From: Epiperipatus broadwayi
Taxonomy: Eukaryota > Onychophora > Udeonychophora > Euonychophora > Peripatidae
DNA: 64,000 bases
Direction: 5' to 3'
Assembly (NCBI GenBank): GCA_028023455.1
Contig: JAQFVV010012509.1
Span: forward strand, 1,054,001-1,118,000
The notes below the pieces were generated by a model that made no database searches, had not been told where the DNA came from, and was given only the letters and a program-made list of their open reading frames with translations. Position 1 is the stretch's first letter. The number at the start of each line of letters is the position of its first letter. Position numbers and translations under genes: made by a program. Shown one piece after another: positions 47,472 to 58,100 of the stretch.

Positions 47472-49190
47472 CAATGAACATCTAATTTAAGAAAGTAATT
47501 AGTTACTAGCTACAGAAAAAAATTGTATTTTTTAAAGAAGATAAATAATTTTTTGAATGATTAGTCTTCGAATATCTACTTCTTGAATAGCAATTAATTA
47601 TTTTATTAAAATGGCTTTAATAATAATTTTCAAACTTGTGTTAAAAAAAAAAAATTCAAATTGGAAAAAAAAAAAACTATTTTATAGATATAAATAGTAT
47701 ATCAAATTATTTTATAATAACGTGAAAGGCTTAAACCTTCAAAACCTGTGCCTTAAACATGCTAACATACAGCCAATCAGATGTAATAATAACTGCACGT
47801 GGATCTCTTAATTCAAATTATTTTAAGTAATTTCAACAGTTAATTTAATTTTTGAAAATGTTTCTAATAAACTACAGTTAATTAAGGGGAGGAGGGTGTA
47901 ATAAAATGCTATTCTCATCAAACATTTTTTTTTATTTGGCTAAATCAAAGTTGTATTCACAGTAGAAAAAGACTAGAACAATGTAAAGAAGATTGCAATA
48001 TAAACCAGCATAATTAATTTGGGAGTTTTCTTAATTATATGTTTATTCAATGAACTGTTTCCAAATTCCTTATTCTATTTATTTTATTATGTTGATTCAA
48101 AATAACATATGAACTTAAATAATTTTAATTTCATTGAAAGATGTAATAATTCTATACAAAGATAAGAAAGTTTGCAATAGTGACACAGACCAAAAACAGC
48201 TATGGAAAAAAACCAAAGAAATTAACCTCTAAGAGCTTTCATCATGCAATGGACTACTCAATGAAAGAAAATTATAAAAATTATATATAAAATATTTAAT
48301 AGCAGTCTAATTCCATTTATAATCACTCAAATTCCCTTGTTGTAAATTTTAGTTGCAGCTCAAACATTGATAATATTTACAGATTATAATGATTAGTCAA
48401 ACAAAAAATTAACTCTATATTGTCCATTCAATATAAATTTTTTTTTAAAAAAAAAGAAAAATTTCTATTCCTTGTTAATTGGAAGACAGTAAGTTCTTAA
48501 TTTCAAATCCAATGATATTACAATCTAACAAAAAAAAACTGTTTGCTGCAATTTTTAGTCTCTTGATAAAAGTTATTCATTTTATAACATCGTTCACTGA
48601 AAAATAAAAAAATATATAAAGTAATATATTTAAAATTTCTATCTTGAAACATATGAATAAAGGCATCTGAAAAAGATAGATGACCCCCAAGCTATGCATT
48701 TCATGCTGAACCAGCACTTTTCACGTAGGCCAAGTCCCAATTTTATTAATCTCTAACTCAGGTTAAAGATAATATCTAGTTTAATAAATGACTAGTAAAA
48801 TTATTATGGATTTTAACTAAAATAGTTTGTGAGTGCAGAAAGTTTAACAATTGTAAATCAAAGAATATTAATGTAAATGATTTAGGAATATGGTGGCTAC
48901 TTTGTGTTGACATGAAAATATTAAAAGTTTTCTTTTTAACATACAATAGAAAACATTATTCTCACATTAAGTATTTAAATACAGTTACTGGATTGCATTT
49001 TCAATCACAGTCTGTTGACAATCATTTATTAGAAGAAAGCATAGCAATTACTGCTTAAATATTAAAAAGAAGATGAACAAAATTCAGATAGTATCCTGTC
49101 ATTTGAAAATACAGAGACAATGCTCTATACTTACCTAAAACGTAGTGATCAATTAAAAGTAAAAATGGTTGTGGGTCTTCATCATACAGA
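47472..49190. other. AT-rich non-coding stretch
   Basis: No gene, no NLE1 exon and no transposon protein are recognised on either strand. Several A/T homopolymers and an AATTAAGGGGAGGAGGG purine patch (47878) are present. Confidence 0.5.
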
Positions 49191-49658
49191 ATCAGTTAGA
49201 AAGAATGATATTATATAATGAACATGCCAATAAGTCTTGAGAAGCTTTTCAGAATATCCCTATCCCCAGATCACTTTCATACTTTTGGCATTCCTCAGTA
49301 AGATATTAGGATATTCAAGTATTAGATTTGAAATACCAGGTCAAGCCAGCAATTTATCTAGCTATATACGGAAAAAAAAAAAAAATTTTATATATTATTT
49401 ATTTTTAAAAATATTTAAAAAAAAAAGGAAAGAATTTGTAATTAAATTTGGATAAAGATAAGGAAAAAATAATAAGAGAGATAAAAAGTTAACTATTAAG
49501 TAGAAAATCTAAAATTTTCAGACATCTCTGCCTTCAAACCCAGCTATCTAACTTAAATAGCCATATGGGACTGAACTAAGTCCAGATACACCATATATTA
49601 ATAGCTTTAGCAACATAAAATCACCAAGGACTTAAGTGCAATAACAATAAGTGCAAGG

Positions 49659-50022
49659 AAGTCAAATCATAAATCACATGACTTAATTTAATAAGCTTGT
49701 ATTACAAATATGCCAAGAACTCTTAATAAGCTTTTCAGAATATCCCTATCCCCAGACCAATTTCATGCTTTTGACATTCCACAGTGCAGTGCTAAGATTT
49801 TCTATGTAACAGTTCAACATTAGATAAAGTGCTGGGCTTGACCTGGTATTTTAAATCTAATGCTTGAATATCCTGGTGCCTCACTGAGGAATGCAAAAGC
49901 ACAAAACTGGTTTGGGATAGGGATATTATGAAAAGCTTGTTAAGAGCTATTGGCTTGCTCATTATATAGCATTTGTAATACAAGCTTATTAAATTAAATC
50001 ATGTGATTTATAACTTGATTTC
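49659..50022. repeat. foldback element, about 125-bp arms
   Basis: The left arm starts AAGTCAAATCATAAATCACATG and runs through TTAATAAGCTTGTATTACAA and CTTTTCAGAATATCCCTATC. The right arm reverses it: GATAGGGATATTATGAAAAG, TTGTAATACAAGCTTATTAA, CATGTGATTTATAACTTGAT. The centre carries CTTGACCTGGTATTTTAAAT. A single-arm relative lies at 49205-49355 (CTTTTCAGAATATCCCTATC at about 49245, AAATACCAGGTCAAGCC at about 49330), so this is a dispersed family. Confidence 0.82.
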
Positions 50023-52629
50023 ATTGCAAAGAGTGATATTATAATAGTCTAAGGAATGATAATTATCTGGCACAAAAAAAAATCTTTATTAGCTATTTAA
50101 GACTATTTGGCTCTAATCCAAGAAAAAATATTGCCATTACATGCTGATATCTGAGAATGAAAAAAAATAATCAGAAAATTAGCTGTTATTACAGATTTTG
50201 CAGTATCCAAATTATAGCTACACCATTTTATATATGGCCTAAATTTCAAAACATAAAGGCTGATGAATTTTTAATTGTTACAAAATAAGACCAAGCTTAT
50301 ATTCTCAAAAAAAAAAAAAAAGCATCTGGTTTGAAGCAATAAAAAACTATGTACTACTGTTTTCTAGAGACAATGCTTATATAGCAATAAAAAGAAATTA
50401 AAGTCATATTGCTTTATAAAAGTAAAAATCACTGAGAACTACATGTTAAATAGTTATTATCAATTATGTAATAGTCTAGTTTAAAAAAAAAAACAACAAC
50501 CTGAATTATTGAGAAATTTTTTACAGATAAATTTATGAATCATTCAACTCTGAAAGTAAAGGAAAATCATTCTAAAAAAAGTTTAATCTTGAAGGCAGTA
50601 CCATTTTTTAGTCACAACTAAAACTTTCAATTATGTGCTTTGATGATGGCTTGAGTGACTGTTTTTTGCATTCTCAACCATAACTGCCAAGAAAACCATG
50701 GGGTGATTAATGCTTTGCCAGATATTATTTGCATCATGCTTTCAAAAAATTAATAAACACAAATAAAAACACAGTGCAAGATCTTTTACAGAATTTTGAT
50801 ATTTTCTAATACTAAATATTTTGATCCAGTTTCTGCCTTTCTAACAGATAAATGAGCACTGGACTAATTTATATCCTGAAATTGTTCCCTTATTTAAATA
50901 TGTTAGATCTTACTTCATGAATATGATGCTATAACTCTTGCAAAAAATTCAGAATTTCCAAAGTGGATGAAAATAATATCAGAGATTTGTTGAAATTATA
51001 TATTTTTTTGCAACTGAGAAACAACTAGCATAAATTGGATCAAGTAATCTGGTGGACACAAAAACACAAATAGAGGATGGTCATAAAATTACCAATGATT
51101 AAGATTGGCAATACAAACATTTTTATTCCACAGCAATATCACAGAAATAATGTTCATTTCTATTTACAAATTCATGCTCTTTTCCAGCAGTAGCAAGAAC
51201 TTTCTGTATATATATTTAATAAATTTCTAGAACACAAATTTATTTATTAATTATCAAGAAACGCTGTAAACAGGACCTCTTTTATCATGCCATTAAAAAA
51301 AAACTTGGCTGAAATGAAATAAATGACTGAAAATACAGATAGTTTGCCATTTCTTTTCATCTAATCCTTGATTAATAAAATTATAAGATTTAGAGCATCT
51401 AAATAAATAAATTTATTTGTTAACGATAAATAAAGGAGAAGAAAATAAGGCTAGAGGTTTAGAGATTTTCAACTGGCAAAAGTAAAAGATAAGATTTAGG
51501 CCAACTGAAAAGAGGTGGTAAACTGCCTATCACTTTAATGCTTAATATCCAGCTTTTTCTAATGATTATAAAATAGTTTAAAACAAAATTATATATATAC
51601 AATATAAACCATCCATTCTATCACTTATAGCTGTTTCTAAATATTATTATTCATTTTAATCTTTAATAAATGATATATCTCCTTTCAATTATTGTGTATT
51701 GATTTTCAACAAAAATATTTAAAACAAAATGAATAGTAACAGAGAGTTCATTTAAGCGTGACAGGTAGTTGTTTTATTCAGGATATTACCAAAGAAAATG
51801 ATTCATCATTTAAAATAAATGTAAAAATTTTCTCTCTTTTTTCAAAATAATGTTAAACCTTATATCATGAATCATCTCAATTATGTATAGATACTATCCA
51901 GCATCATCAAGAAACCCCTTCCTGAAAAAGCAATTTCAACTGATCCTTTTAATAGGGATATTAATTAAAATCTATCACACAATTTAATTTCGGGTTTTAT
52001 CAATAGCCATGAGAAAAGTTGCTCTGAATTTCCAAAGAATAAATGATTATTATCTTGGATGTATGAATTACCAAGAGGATGTTTACCCAGGTATGGATTC
52101 AATAAAAATATACTCATTTTAATGACATCCTCAAAGCAACAAACCTGTATGCTTTGATAAAATAAAAGCAAACAATAATATGATGACGACTTTTAAATAA
52201 TAAACAATATCACACATCAAGCAATGACTGTAATATTTTAATATTGAAAACTTTTAAAATGTTGGAGTTATTTATTTTAATTTTAAAAAATAAGAATCCC
52301 TCCTCATTTCTAAAAAAAAAAAAACATTCTTTCCATCACCCACCACTCCACACACACACATATATATATATGTATTACACTATAGTGTTTCTTAAGCAGA
52401 AAATAAACTGCTTTATTTTGAATCCTGAAAAAGTAAAAAGGAGGGGGAAAAATCATAAAAATCCTTTAAAAAAGTGTCCTCTTTTTACTTCTTCAGATGC
52501 TGCATATGTGATGTGATGCACTGTGACTTCTTATACGAAGTCAGGAATCTCTCAGCAGCTATGCCCAGAGAAACATGTTAGCCACTTTGAACCTCTTTCC
52601 ATTCCCCACTCCAAGTTTTCCTATATCCT
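50023..52629. other. AT-rich stretch, nothing confidently recognised
   Basis: Short open frames here are low-complexity. The minus frame 52171-51965 has a compact, less repetitive look but no family motif I can name. A CA/TA microsatellite occurs at 52351-52372. Confidence 0.4.
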
Positions 52630-53045
52630 TTTCTATCCTGCTCCAACCCACTTCCAAAACATAATCTTTGTCAACTCCATGGCCTTTAGATCTAAACCCC
52701 CCTTATCTTTTCCCAAACCAGCATAAAACCAATAAGCCATTTTCTGTATATATCCTTTACCAAACCCAGTATAAAACCAATAAGCCATTTTCTGTATAAT
52801 CACTTTGTCATATTTATTCTTCCACAACTTCATTATTTGTATCCATCCTTTCTGCTTCCAGGCATTTACATTCAATTAACAGATGCCTAATATTTTCTAT
52901 ACCTTCCTTACACAGCTTGCAGACTAAATCACCCATATTTCTCCATTGACGTGTATATTCCCTTGTTGTTAAAGATCCCATTCGAGCCTTAAACAGTAAA
53001 CTGCTTTCTTTGCTATTATCATAAATTAATTCGCACCCAATACAG
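52630..53045 (-). mobile_element. LINE 3' fragment with CxxC-H-C zinc motif
   Basis: The minus strand from about 53020 reads LLFKARMGSLTTREYTRQW, then CKLCKEGIENIRHLLIEC and LEAERMD. CxxC-x8-H-x4-C is the C-terminal zinc-binding motif of CR1/Jockey/L2-like LINE reverse transcriptases. Downstream (52875-52633) the frame contains an internal duplication in which AYWFYTGFGKGYIQKM is followed by AYWFYAGLGK, mirrored at the DNA level by two copies of AACCAATAAGCCATTTTCTG (52728 and 52777). The fragment is 5'-truncated. Confidence 0.72.
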
Positions 53046-53786
53046 TGACAATATTCATAACTGCTCCAGTTATTAAAATTTAAAAATACTTATGCAATAA
53101 TCAACAATTTCCTCTGATAAAAAGTACTTTTAAATGACATTCAACTTTATGAAATAGTTTCAAATAGAGATGCTAGAATAAATTGTGATCAATTAGCATA
53201 GCTTGGTAAAAGTATAATGTTATCTAGTAACCATAAACTGCTTTCAGTCAGAGAACTTAACATACATACTGAGAGTGAATGGATAAATAGCAAAATATAA
53301 TAAACATAAAAAAAAATTGCTAAGCCAGAGTTTTGACGCTGAACATCTATTATATCTGGAGAGATAAATTAATGTTAAAAAAAAAAATTATTGCAAAGAA
53401 ATTTAAAGTAAAGACAATTCTGAAAGTCATGATACAAAAATAAAAATCAATTGAATTTTAAAATAGTAAAACAAATAAGTTTTGATAACAGCAGGGCTAT
53501 GATGAATAATGACAACTAATTACTTTTGGAAATATAAGTGTGAAAATTTAATATTAAAAAGAATACAGAATTGGTTTGCATAACCAAAGATAGAAAATGA
53601 AAGAAAATAAAACTTTTCAATTTTAATCATGAAAACAGATGAAGGAATAACCCTATTGTACTCTCTGGCACACTTTGTAAAGACTAAATTAAGATCACTT
53701 TATCTCCAAAAATCAAGAACAGAAATATGGGTGTGTTATTAATATATTCTGGAGCAAGCAGTCAGTTGGCAGCTGAACAATTATGA

Positions 53787-54715
53787 ATAATAAAAAACAA
53801 CAAGTGTTTACATAAAACTTCAAGAGTTTATTTATTCTAAATAATAATAATAATAATTTGTATTAGTAAGATATTAGTAATTCAACTTGCTAATTTTTCT
53901 GAAGGTTTGTGATGATGGTGTTCTAGCTGTATTTTTATATTGGACTATTTCCATCATCTAATATGTGTGTTGAATGTCTTTAGAAAACTTTAATTTTAGT
54001 TAAATATTCCAAATGCATTCAACTGTTAGTAATATCACAGCAAACAAATGTTAGTAATATCACAGCAAACAGGTTAGTATATGCACGTTTCGAGAGGTAT
54101 TTTTCTCCCCTCTTCTTCAGGTGTTGGCTGGCCTGACCAGTGACAGTACTAGCATGGGATTCGAACCTGGGTCCTTAGATTCTTAATTATTCAATTTTAA
54201 GATAACACTCTAACCAACTGAGCCATCCTGCCAAAGGTTTGTTACTTGATTATAAGATCACTTAGATCTCTTTAAAGTTTATATCTCCTTAGAGAAGAAC
54301 ATCTATAAAATCTCTTAATTCTGTAGTTTATAACTTTACAGTTCTGTAACTTTATTTCTATAATCATCATGCTGCTCACACACATTTATATCAGAGATAG
54401 TCTGAATAGATTCTTGACTAGAACTCTTTTTTATTAATTCACTTTATTAGTTTAACTCTCTACTAGTTTGCTTTTGTTCTTCTTCCTGTTTCACTTCTCA
54501 CATACAGTTTGGCTAATTTGAATAAAGAAACTTTTCTTAACATATAAATTAGCTTGTTGCTATTTTCAATAAGTTTTATTTCCCTTCTTCATAATTAATT
54601 TACTGTTACTTTTCTGGAATATTTTAGCATATTATTATTAACAGCTTGCACACACCTTTATTTATTCATAATAAAACAATATATATATATATAAATGTAT
54701 ATGTGTGTACACAGC
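53787..54715 (-). repeat. left long direct repeat (3' LTR on minus), with SINE insertion
   Basis: About 930 bp including the 340-bp SINE at 53895-54233; about 590 bp without it. Minus-strand ends would be TGTGTACACAC...CTTGTTGTTTTTTATT. Confidence 0.65.
53895..54233 (-). mobile_element. SINE family 2, full-length, inserted in LTR
   Basis: On the minus strand: GGCAGGATGGCTCAGTTGGT, TAGAGTGTTATCTT (A-box region, TGGCTCAGTTGG), CAGGTTCGAATCCCATGC (B box), ACTGTCACTGGTCAGGCCAG, CCTGAAGAAGAGGGGAGAAA, CTCTCGAAACGTGC, a short direct duplication GTTAGTAATATCACAGCAAAC (about 54025-54075), and the tail TTAGATGATGGAAATAGTCC. Flanks share AAGGTTTGT (left GAAGGTTTGT at about 53903, right AAAGGTTTGT at about 54233), a plausible target duplication. 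This is a classic tRNA-derived SINE with a long body; other copies are at 22437-22890 and 35345-35595. Confidence 0.85.
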
Positions 54716-55293
54716 ATTCCTCCCTCTACTCCAAAAAACACACAATTTAATAATACAGAAAAAAACTTTATAGCTTTTGCTTTATTTACGATATAATCTG
54801 TTCTATGTATAACTTAGTCTTATAGCTTTAATAGTCTCCTCGGTAAATAGTAAATATCTTTCTTATTCTAGCTTTATAGTATTTTCACCTCATTCGGTAT
54901 TGACTTCAATAGCTTCTTCTTGAACAGGAGAGCCAATAGGAATTTTTACTTCAGTTTCATCTGACTTTACATTTTCTAACTATTCTGTTCTCTGATATTG
55001 TTAATATGATGTTTAAATATTCTGTCATCTTCTAATTTTATTCCACATATTGGCTCAGATTATTCCCAGTAACCATTTCCTATTTATTATATCTTTAATC
55101 CATATGCTCTGGTTCGCTGTAGATTTTAAATTTTCCAGATAATGTCTTTCTTTTTAATTTGAAACTTCAAGTGGTATTGCGATGGAAATTTATTTCAGGC
55201 AATTATTTTTACTGTAGCAGTTCTAACATATCAGATACTTATTCAAGAAGTATAAATAACTAATCTTTTTTATTGCATTGCCAAAAGTATACC

Positions 55294-55490
55294 ATATAAT
55301 ACTAAATCATCCATGCACTTTACTACTGTTACACAATGCTTTATATATCACCCTCTTTTACAGCTTTGATTGCCCCAGAAAGTTCTGAAGAAGATTGCTG
55401 GGGCAATTGAAACTGTAAACTGTAAAAGAGAGTGATAAATAAAGCATTGTGTAACAGTAGTAAAGTGCATGGATGATTTAGTATTATATG
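55294..55490. repeat. near-complete hairpin, about 85-bp arms
   Basis: The left arm runs from ATATAATACTAAATCATCCA through CACTTTACTACTGTTACACA to CAGCTTTGATTGCCCCA. The right arm is its complement from TGGGGCAATTGAAACTG through TGTGTAACAGTAGTAAAGTG to TGGATGATTTAGTATTATAT. The loop is only GAAAGTTCTGAAGAAGATTGC-sized (about 21 bp). The loop-proximal block also occurs once at 28030-28070. It lies in the interior of the 53787-58100 element. Confidence 0.85.
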
Positions 55491-55559
55491 ATATCAGATA
55501 CTTATTTCTTGAATATTGACATTCTCCATTCCTCCTCCTCTTGACTTACTATTTGATGG

Positions 55560-55870
55560 CAAATCAACTTCAGACCTTTGACAAATGACCTGTCAATCCA
55601 CAGCTATAACACATATGTTTTAAAATAACAGATTTTTTAAATATGGTCCTTCTCTCCTAGCAGTAACAATTCATTTCTCTTACAACTTTCACCTTTAATT
55701 TTGGCATATTTTCAATATCTTTCACTATTTATAAATGTCATTTTTTTAGATACTCCTCTCTCGATTTACTCTTTCACTGTACATCCGGATTTGTCATTCA
55801 TCGGATTTGTCATTCATCATTTACATAACTTTGACAAATGGCCTTTAAGTCCAATTAAAACATTTCTTTG
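55560..55870 (-). pseudogene. gag zinc-knuckle remnants
   Basis: On the minus strand near 55565-55612 the translation is KHMCYSCGLTGHLSKV followed by a stop. This is a CxxCxxxxHxxxx(C) knuckle in which the final Cys codon position is a TGA. Near 55800-55855 a second, eroded block reads GLKGHLSKLCK, keeping GHxxxxC but not the first two cysteines. Paired CCHC knuckles are typical of the nucleocapsid part of retrotransposon gag. The frame is otherwise full of stops. Confidence 0.6.
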
Positions 55871-56553
55871 TTTTAAATCTGCAGTTAAGTTTTAAATGTT
55901 GTCTTTCTACAACAATAACAATTAGGTGTTCTAAGTTAATTTTTTGCTTATCTCTCATGGTTTTGCCACATTTGTACTCGTTTCTGAAAAACCATTCTCT
56001 TTCACATTTCTGAACATTTTTGTAAGGTCTTCCAAACCTTCATAAGCTAATGACTTGTTCAACAGCAATCTTGTATGATAACTCCTTCTAGCTTAGTAAT
56101 ATTTCTTTAAGCTTTATGTCTCTTACTCACCACAGTAACGAATCTAGCAACATTTCATCGATAAAATTCTTAAATTCTCAATTCTTCAACTTGTAGACCA
56201 AGTCAAATTCACATATGTTTTCATTTTGGGCCTGTATTCTCCCTTGAAAAGGAAGACACGACATAAATTTTGATGTTGTGAGTTTAAAATATGCATTTAG
56301 TTTTATCAGTAACTCTTCATAGGATACTTATTCAGACTGCTTGGGATCACATAAATGGTTTGCCACATTCAGGACATCTTTTTGTGACAACTCTAACAGC
56401 ACTGCTACTTTTAGTTTATCATGTTATCTCATTCATAAGCATGTACTTTTCAATATGATTCATATATATTTGTCATTGACCCGGATTTTGCATATCAAAC
56501 CTTGTCATGTTGTTCTTCATTCTCAATTCACTGCAGCACCAAATCTAATATCT

Positions 56554-56712
56554 AACAATTCAAAATACAGCAAAACTCTCCATATAGTAGTGCCATCTTG
56601 TGCTAACAAGAGCAATCAATGGATGCCACAAGCCTTGTGGCATCCATTGATTGCTCTTGTTAGCACAAGATGGCACTACTATATGGAGAGTTTTGCTGTA
56701 TTTTGAATTGTT
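56554..56712. repeat. perfect 78-bp inverted repeat with 3-bp loop
   Basis: 56554-56631 and 56635-56712 appear to be exact reverse complements. The left arm starts AACAATTCAAAATACAGCAA, continues AACTCTCCATATAGTAGTGC and ends GGATGCCACAA; the loop is GCC. The arm contains the same CAAAACTCTCCATA...GTAGTGCCA...CAATGGATGCCA series as 19769-20179 and 36392-37275, so it is a collapsed member of that family. Confidence 0.93.
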
Positions 56713-56907
56713 TAATAACAATTATTGTGCTAGTATGAGATAGTGATCATGTGATGTTTAGTGGTTTAAATCTAATATCTCCTACTAATCCTTTAAGTTT
56801 CACAGGTTGAATGCTGATCTATGCCAAATAGTATATCCACACATCACAAGTTTAATTAGTCGACTACACCAGATACCAAGAAATCAATTGGATTAAATAA
56901 TGAAAAC

Positions 56908-58100
56908 AACAAATCTTTAAACAAAACTTCAAGAGTTTATTTATTCTGGATGATGATGATGATGATGATAATAATAATAATAATAGATGAAATACACTGG
57001 CTTATATATACCTGTGTCTATATATGTAATAGACAGGGTATGAGCACAGACTTTCACATGACCCACCACTCTCCACACTATCTCATAACACTGATACACC
57101 TGAACACACATATGTCGAAAAGATAAATAATCACCAATATACGTATTTCATGCTAAACCAGCAATCATCAGTTGGTCCAGATTACCATCTCTACACATAT
57201 ATGCTACAAGTGCTCAGATATATATTAAGATAGCAAATCCTCCTACTTTAATGGACAGACTTCAATGTACTCCATACTCCAATTCTTCAACCACCCATCC
57301 AATTGAAAATCTGATGATGGAACGGTCAAAGGCCACCCTTAGGCCGAGATTGTTGTCACACCCATGATGACCTAAAGGTCAATCTGACCCCTCATGTACA
57401 GGACATAATCCATTAAATACATATACAAGGGATAGGCAGACATCTCTAATATGTAATAGATGAAATACACAGGCTTATATATACCTGTGTCTATATATGT
57501 AATAGACAGGGTAAGAGCACAGACTTTCACATGACCCACCACTCTCCACACTATCTCAATTTGTATTAATAAAATATTCTTAATTCAACTTGCTAATTTA
57601 CTAGTTGAATATAAAACCACTTAGATCTCTTTAAAGTTAATTATCTCCTCAGAGATTAACATATATAAAGTCTTTTTAATTCTGTAGTTTATAACCTAAT
57701 TTCTGCAAGCACCTTGTTGCTCACACATGTTTATATCAGATATAGTCCAAATAGATTCTTGACTAGAGATCTTTATCGCCATCAGAACAACTTCACTAGT
57801 TTAACTCCTCATTAGTTTATTTTAGTTCTTCTTCCTTCAATACTCTGACTTCATTAGACATGTGGCTTATTTCTTCAGCAGACTTTTTTTTATCAGTTTG
57901 GCTAATTTACATAAAGTGACTTTTCTTAATATGTAAATTAATCTGTTGCTATTTGTAGTAAGTTTTATTTCCATTCTGCATAATTAATTTACTGTTACTT
58001 TTCTGGAGTAATGTAGCATATTATTATTAATAGCTTGCACATAACATCTTTATTTATTCTTAATAAATAATATACATAAGTATGTGTGTGTATACAGGAG
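56908..58100 (-). repeat. right long direct repeat (5' LTR on minus), with family-3 insertion
   Basis: It shares the start and end blocks of the left repeat. At 56983-57560 it holds family-3 sequence, itself bounded by a duplication of about 100 bp (56983-57085 and 57460-57562, both with ACCTGTGTCTATATATGTAA and ACATGACCCACCACTCTCCA). (ATG)n/(AAT)n microsatellite sits at 56949-56983. Confidence 0.65.
57030..57350 (-). mobile_element. SINE family 3, longer copy
   Basis: Colinear, in opposite orientation, with 10380-10657: CACATGACCCACCACTCTCC, AAAGATAAATAATCACCAAT, GTATTTCATGCTAAACCAGC, AATCATCAGTTGGTCCAGAT, TTAATGGACAGACTT, CCAATTGAAAATCTGATGAT. Beyond it, 57350-57420 (AGGCCGAGATTGTTGTCACA, then CCTAAAGGTCAATCTGACCC) may belong to the same element. 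Confidence 0.72.

Larger units (their letters stand above)
53787..58100 (-). mobile_element. LTR-type element with long direct repeats and gag remnants, nested insertions
   Basis: Two direct repeats flank an internal part. The left (53787-54715) and right (56908-58100) both start AACTTCAAGAGTTTATTTATTC, share CACTTAGATCTCTTTAAAGTT, TTCTGTAGTTTATAAC, TGTTTATATCAGA(G)ATAGTC and TTACTGTTACTTTTCTGGA, and end near GTGTGTA(C/T)ACAG. Each copy has a different later insertion (a family-2 SINE at left, family-3 sequence at right). Between them, minus-strand frames give CCHC-like zinc-knuckle remnants, consistent with gag, with the right repeat as 5' LTR. No pol was identified in the 2.2 kb interior. 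LTR boundaries are approximate and no target duplication was found. Confidence 0.68.

Noticed and set aside
49139-49185. Minus-strand mini-exon candidate with TTTTAG|GTAAGT donor, reading DPQPFLLLIDHYVL, loosely like the NLE-domain 'E-(E/D)-P-x-P' block
   Set aside because: An in-frame stop lies just upstream, the only acceptor would be a poor GAAG, and the similarity stops after a few residues. It is too weak to call as the missing NLE1 N-terminal exon.
52244-52516. 90-codon plus-strand open frame with lysine runs
   Set aside because: Composed of a poly-A tract and a CA/TA microsatellite in frame; no protein-like composition.
54170-54233. tRNA gene (GGCTCAGTTGGTTAGAG...GGTTCGAATCCC on minus)
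   Set aside because: The anticodon arm does not fold, and the sequence continues into a repeated body shared with two other loci; it is the head of SINE family 2.
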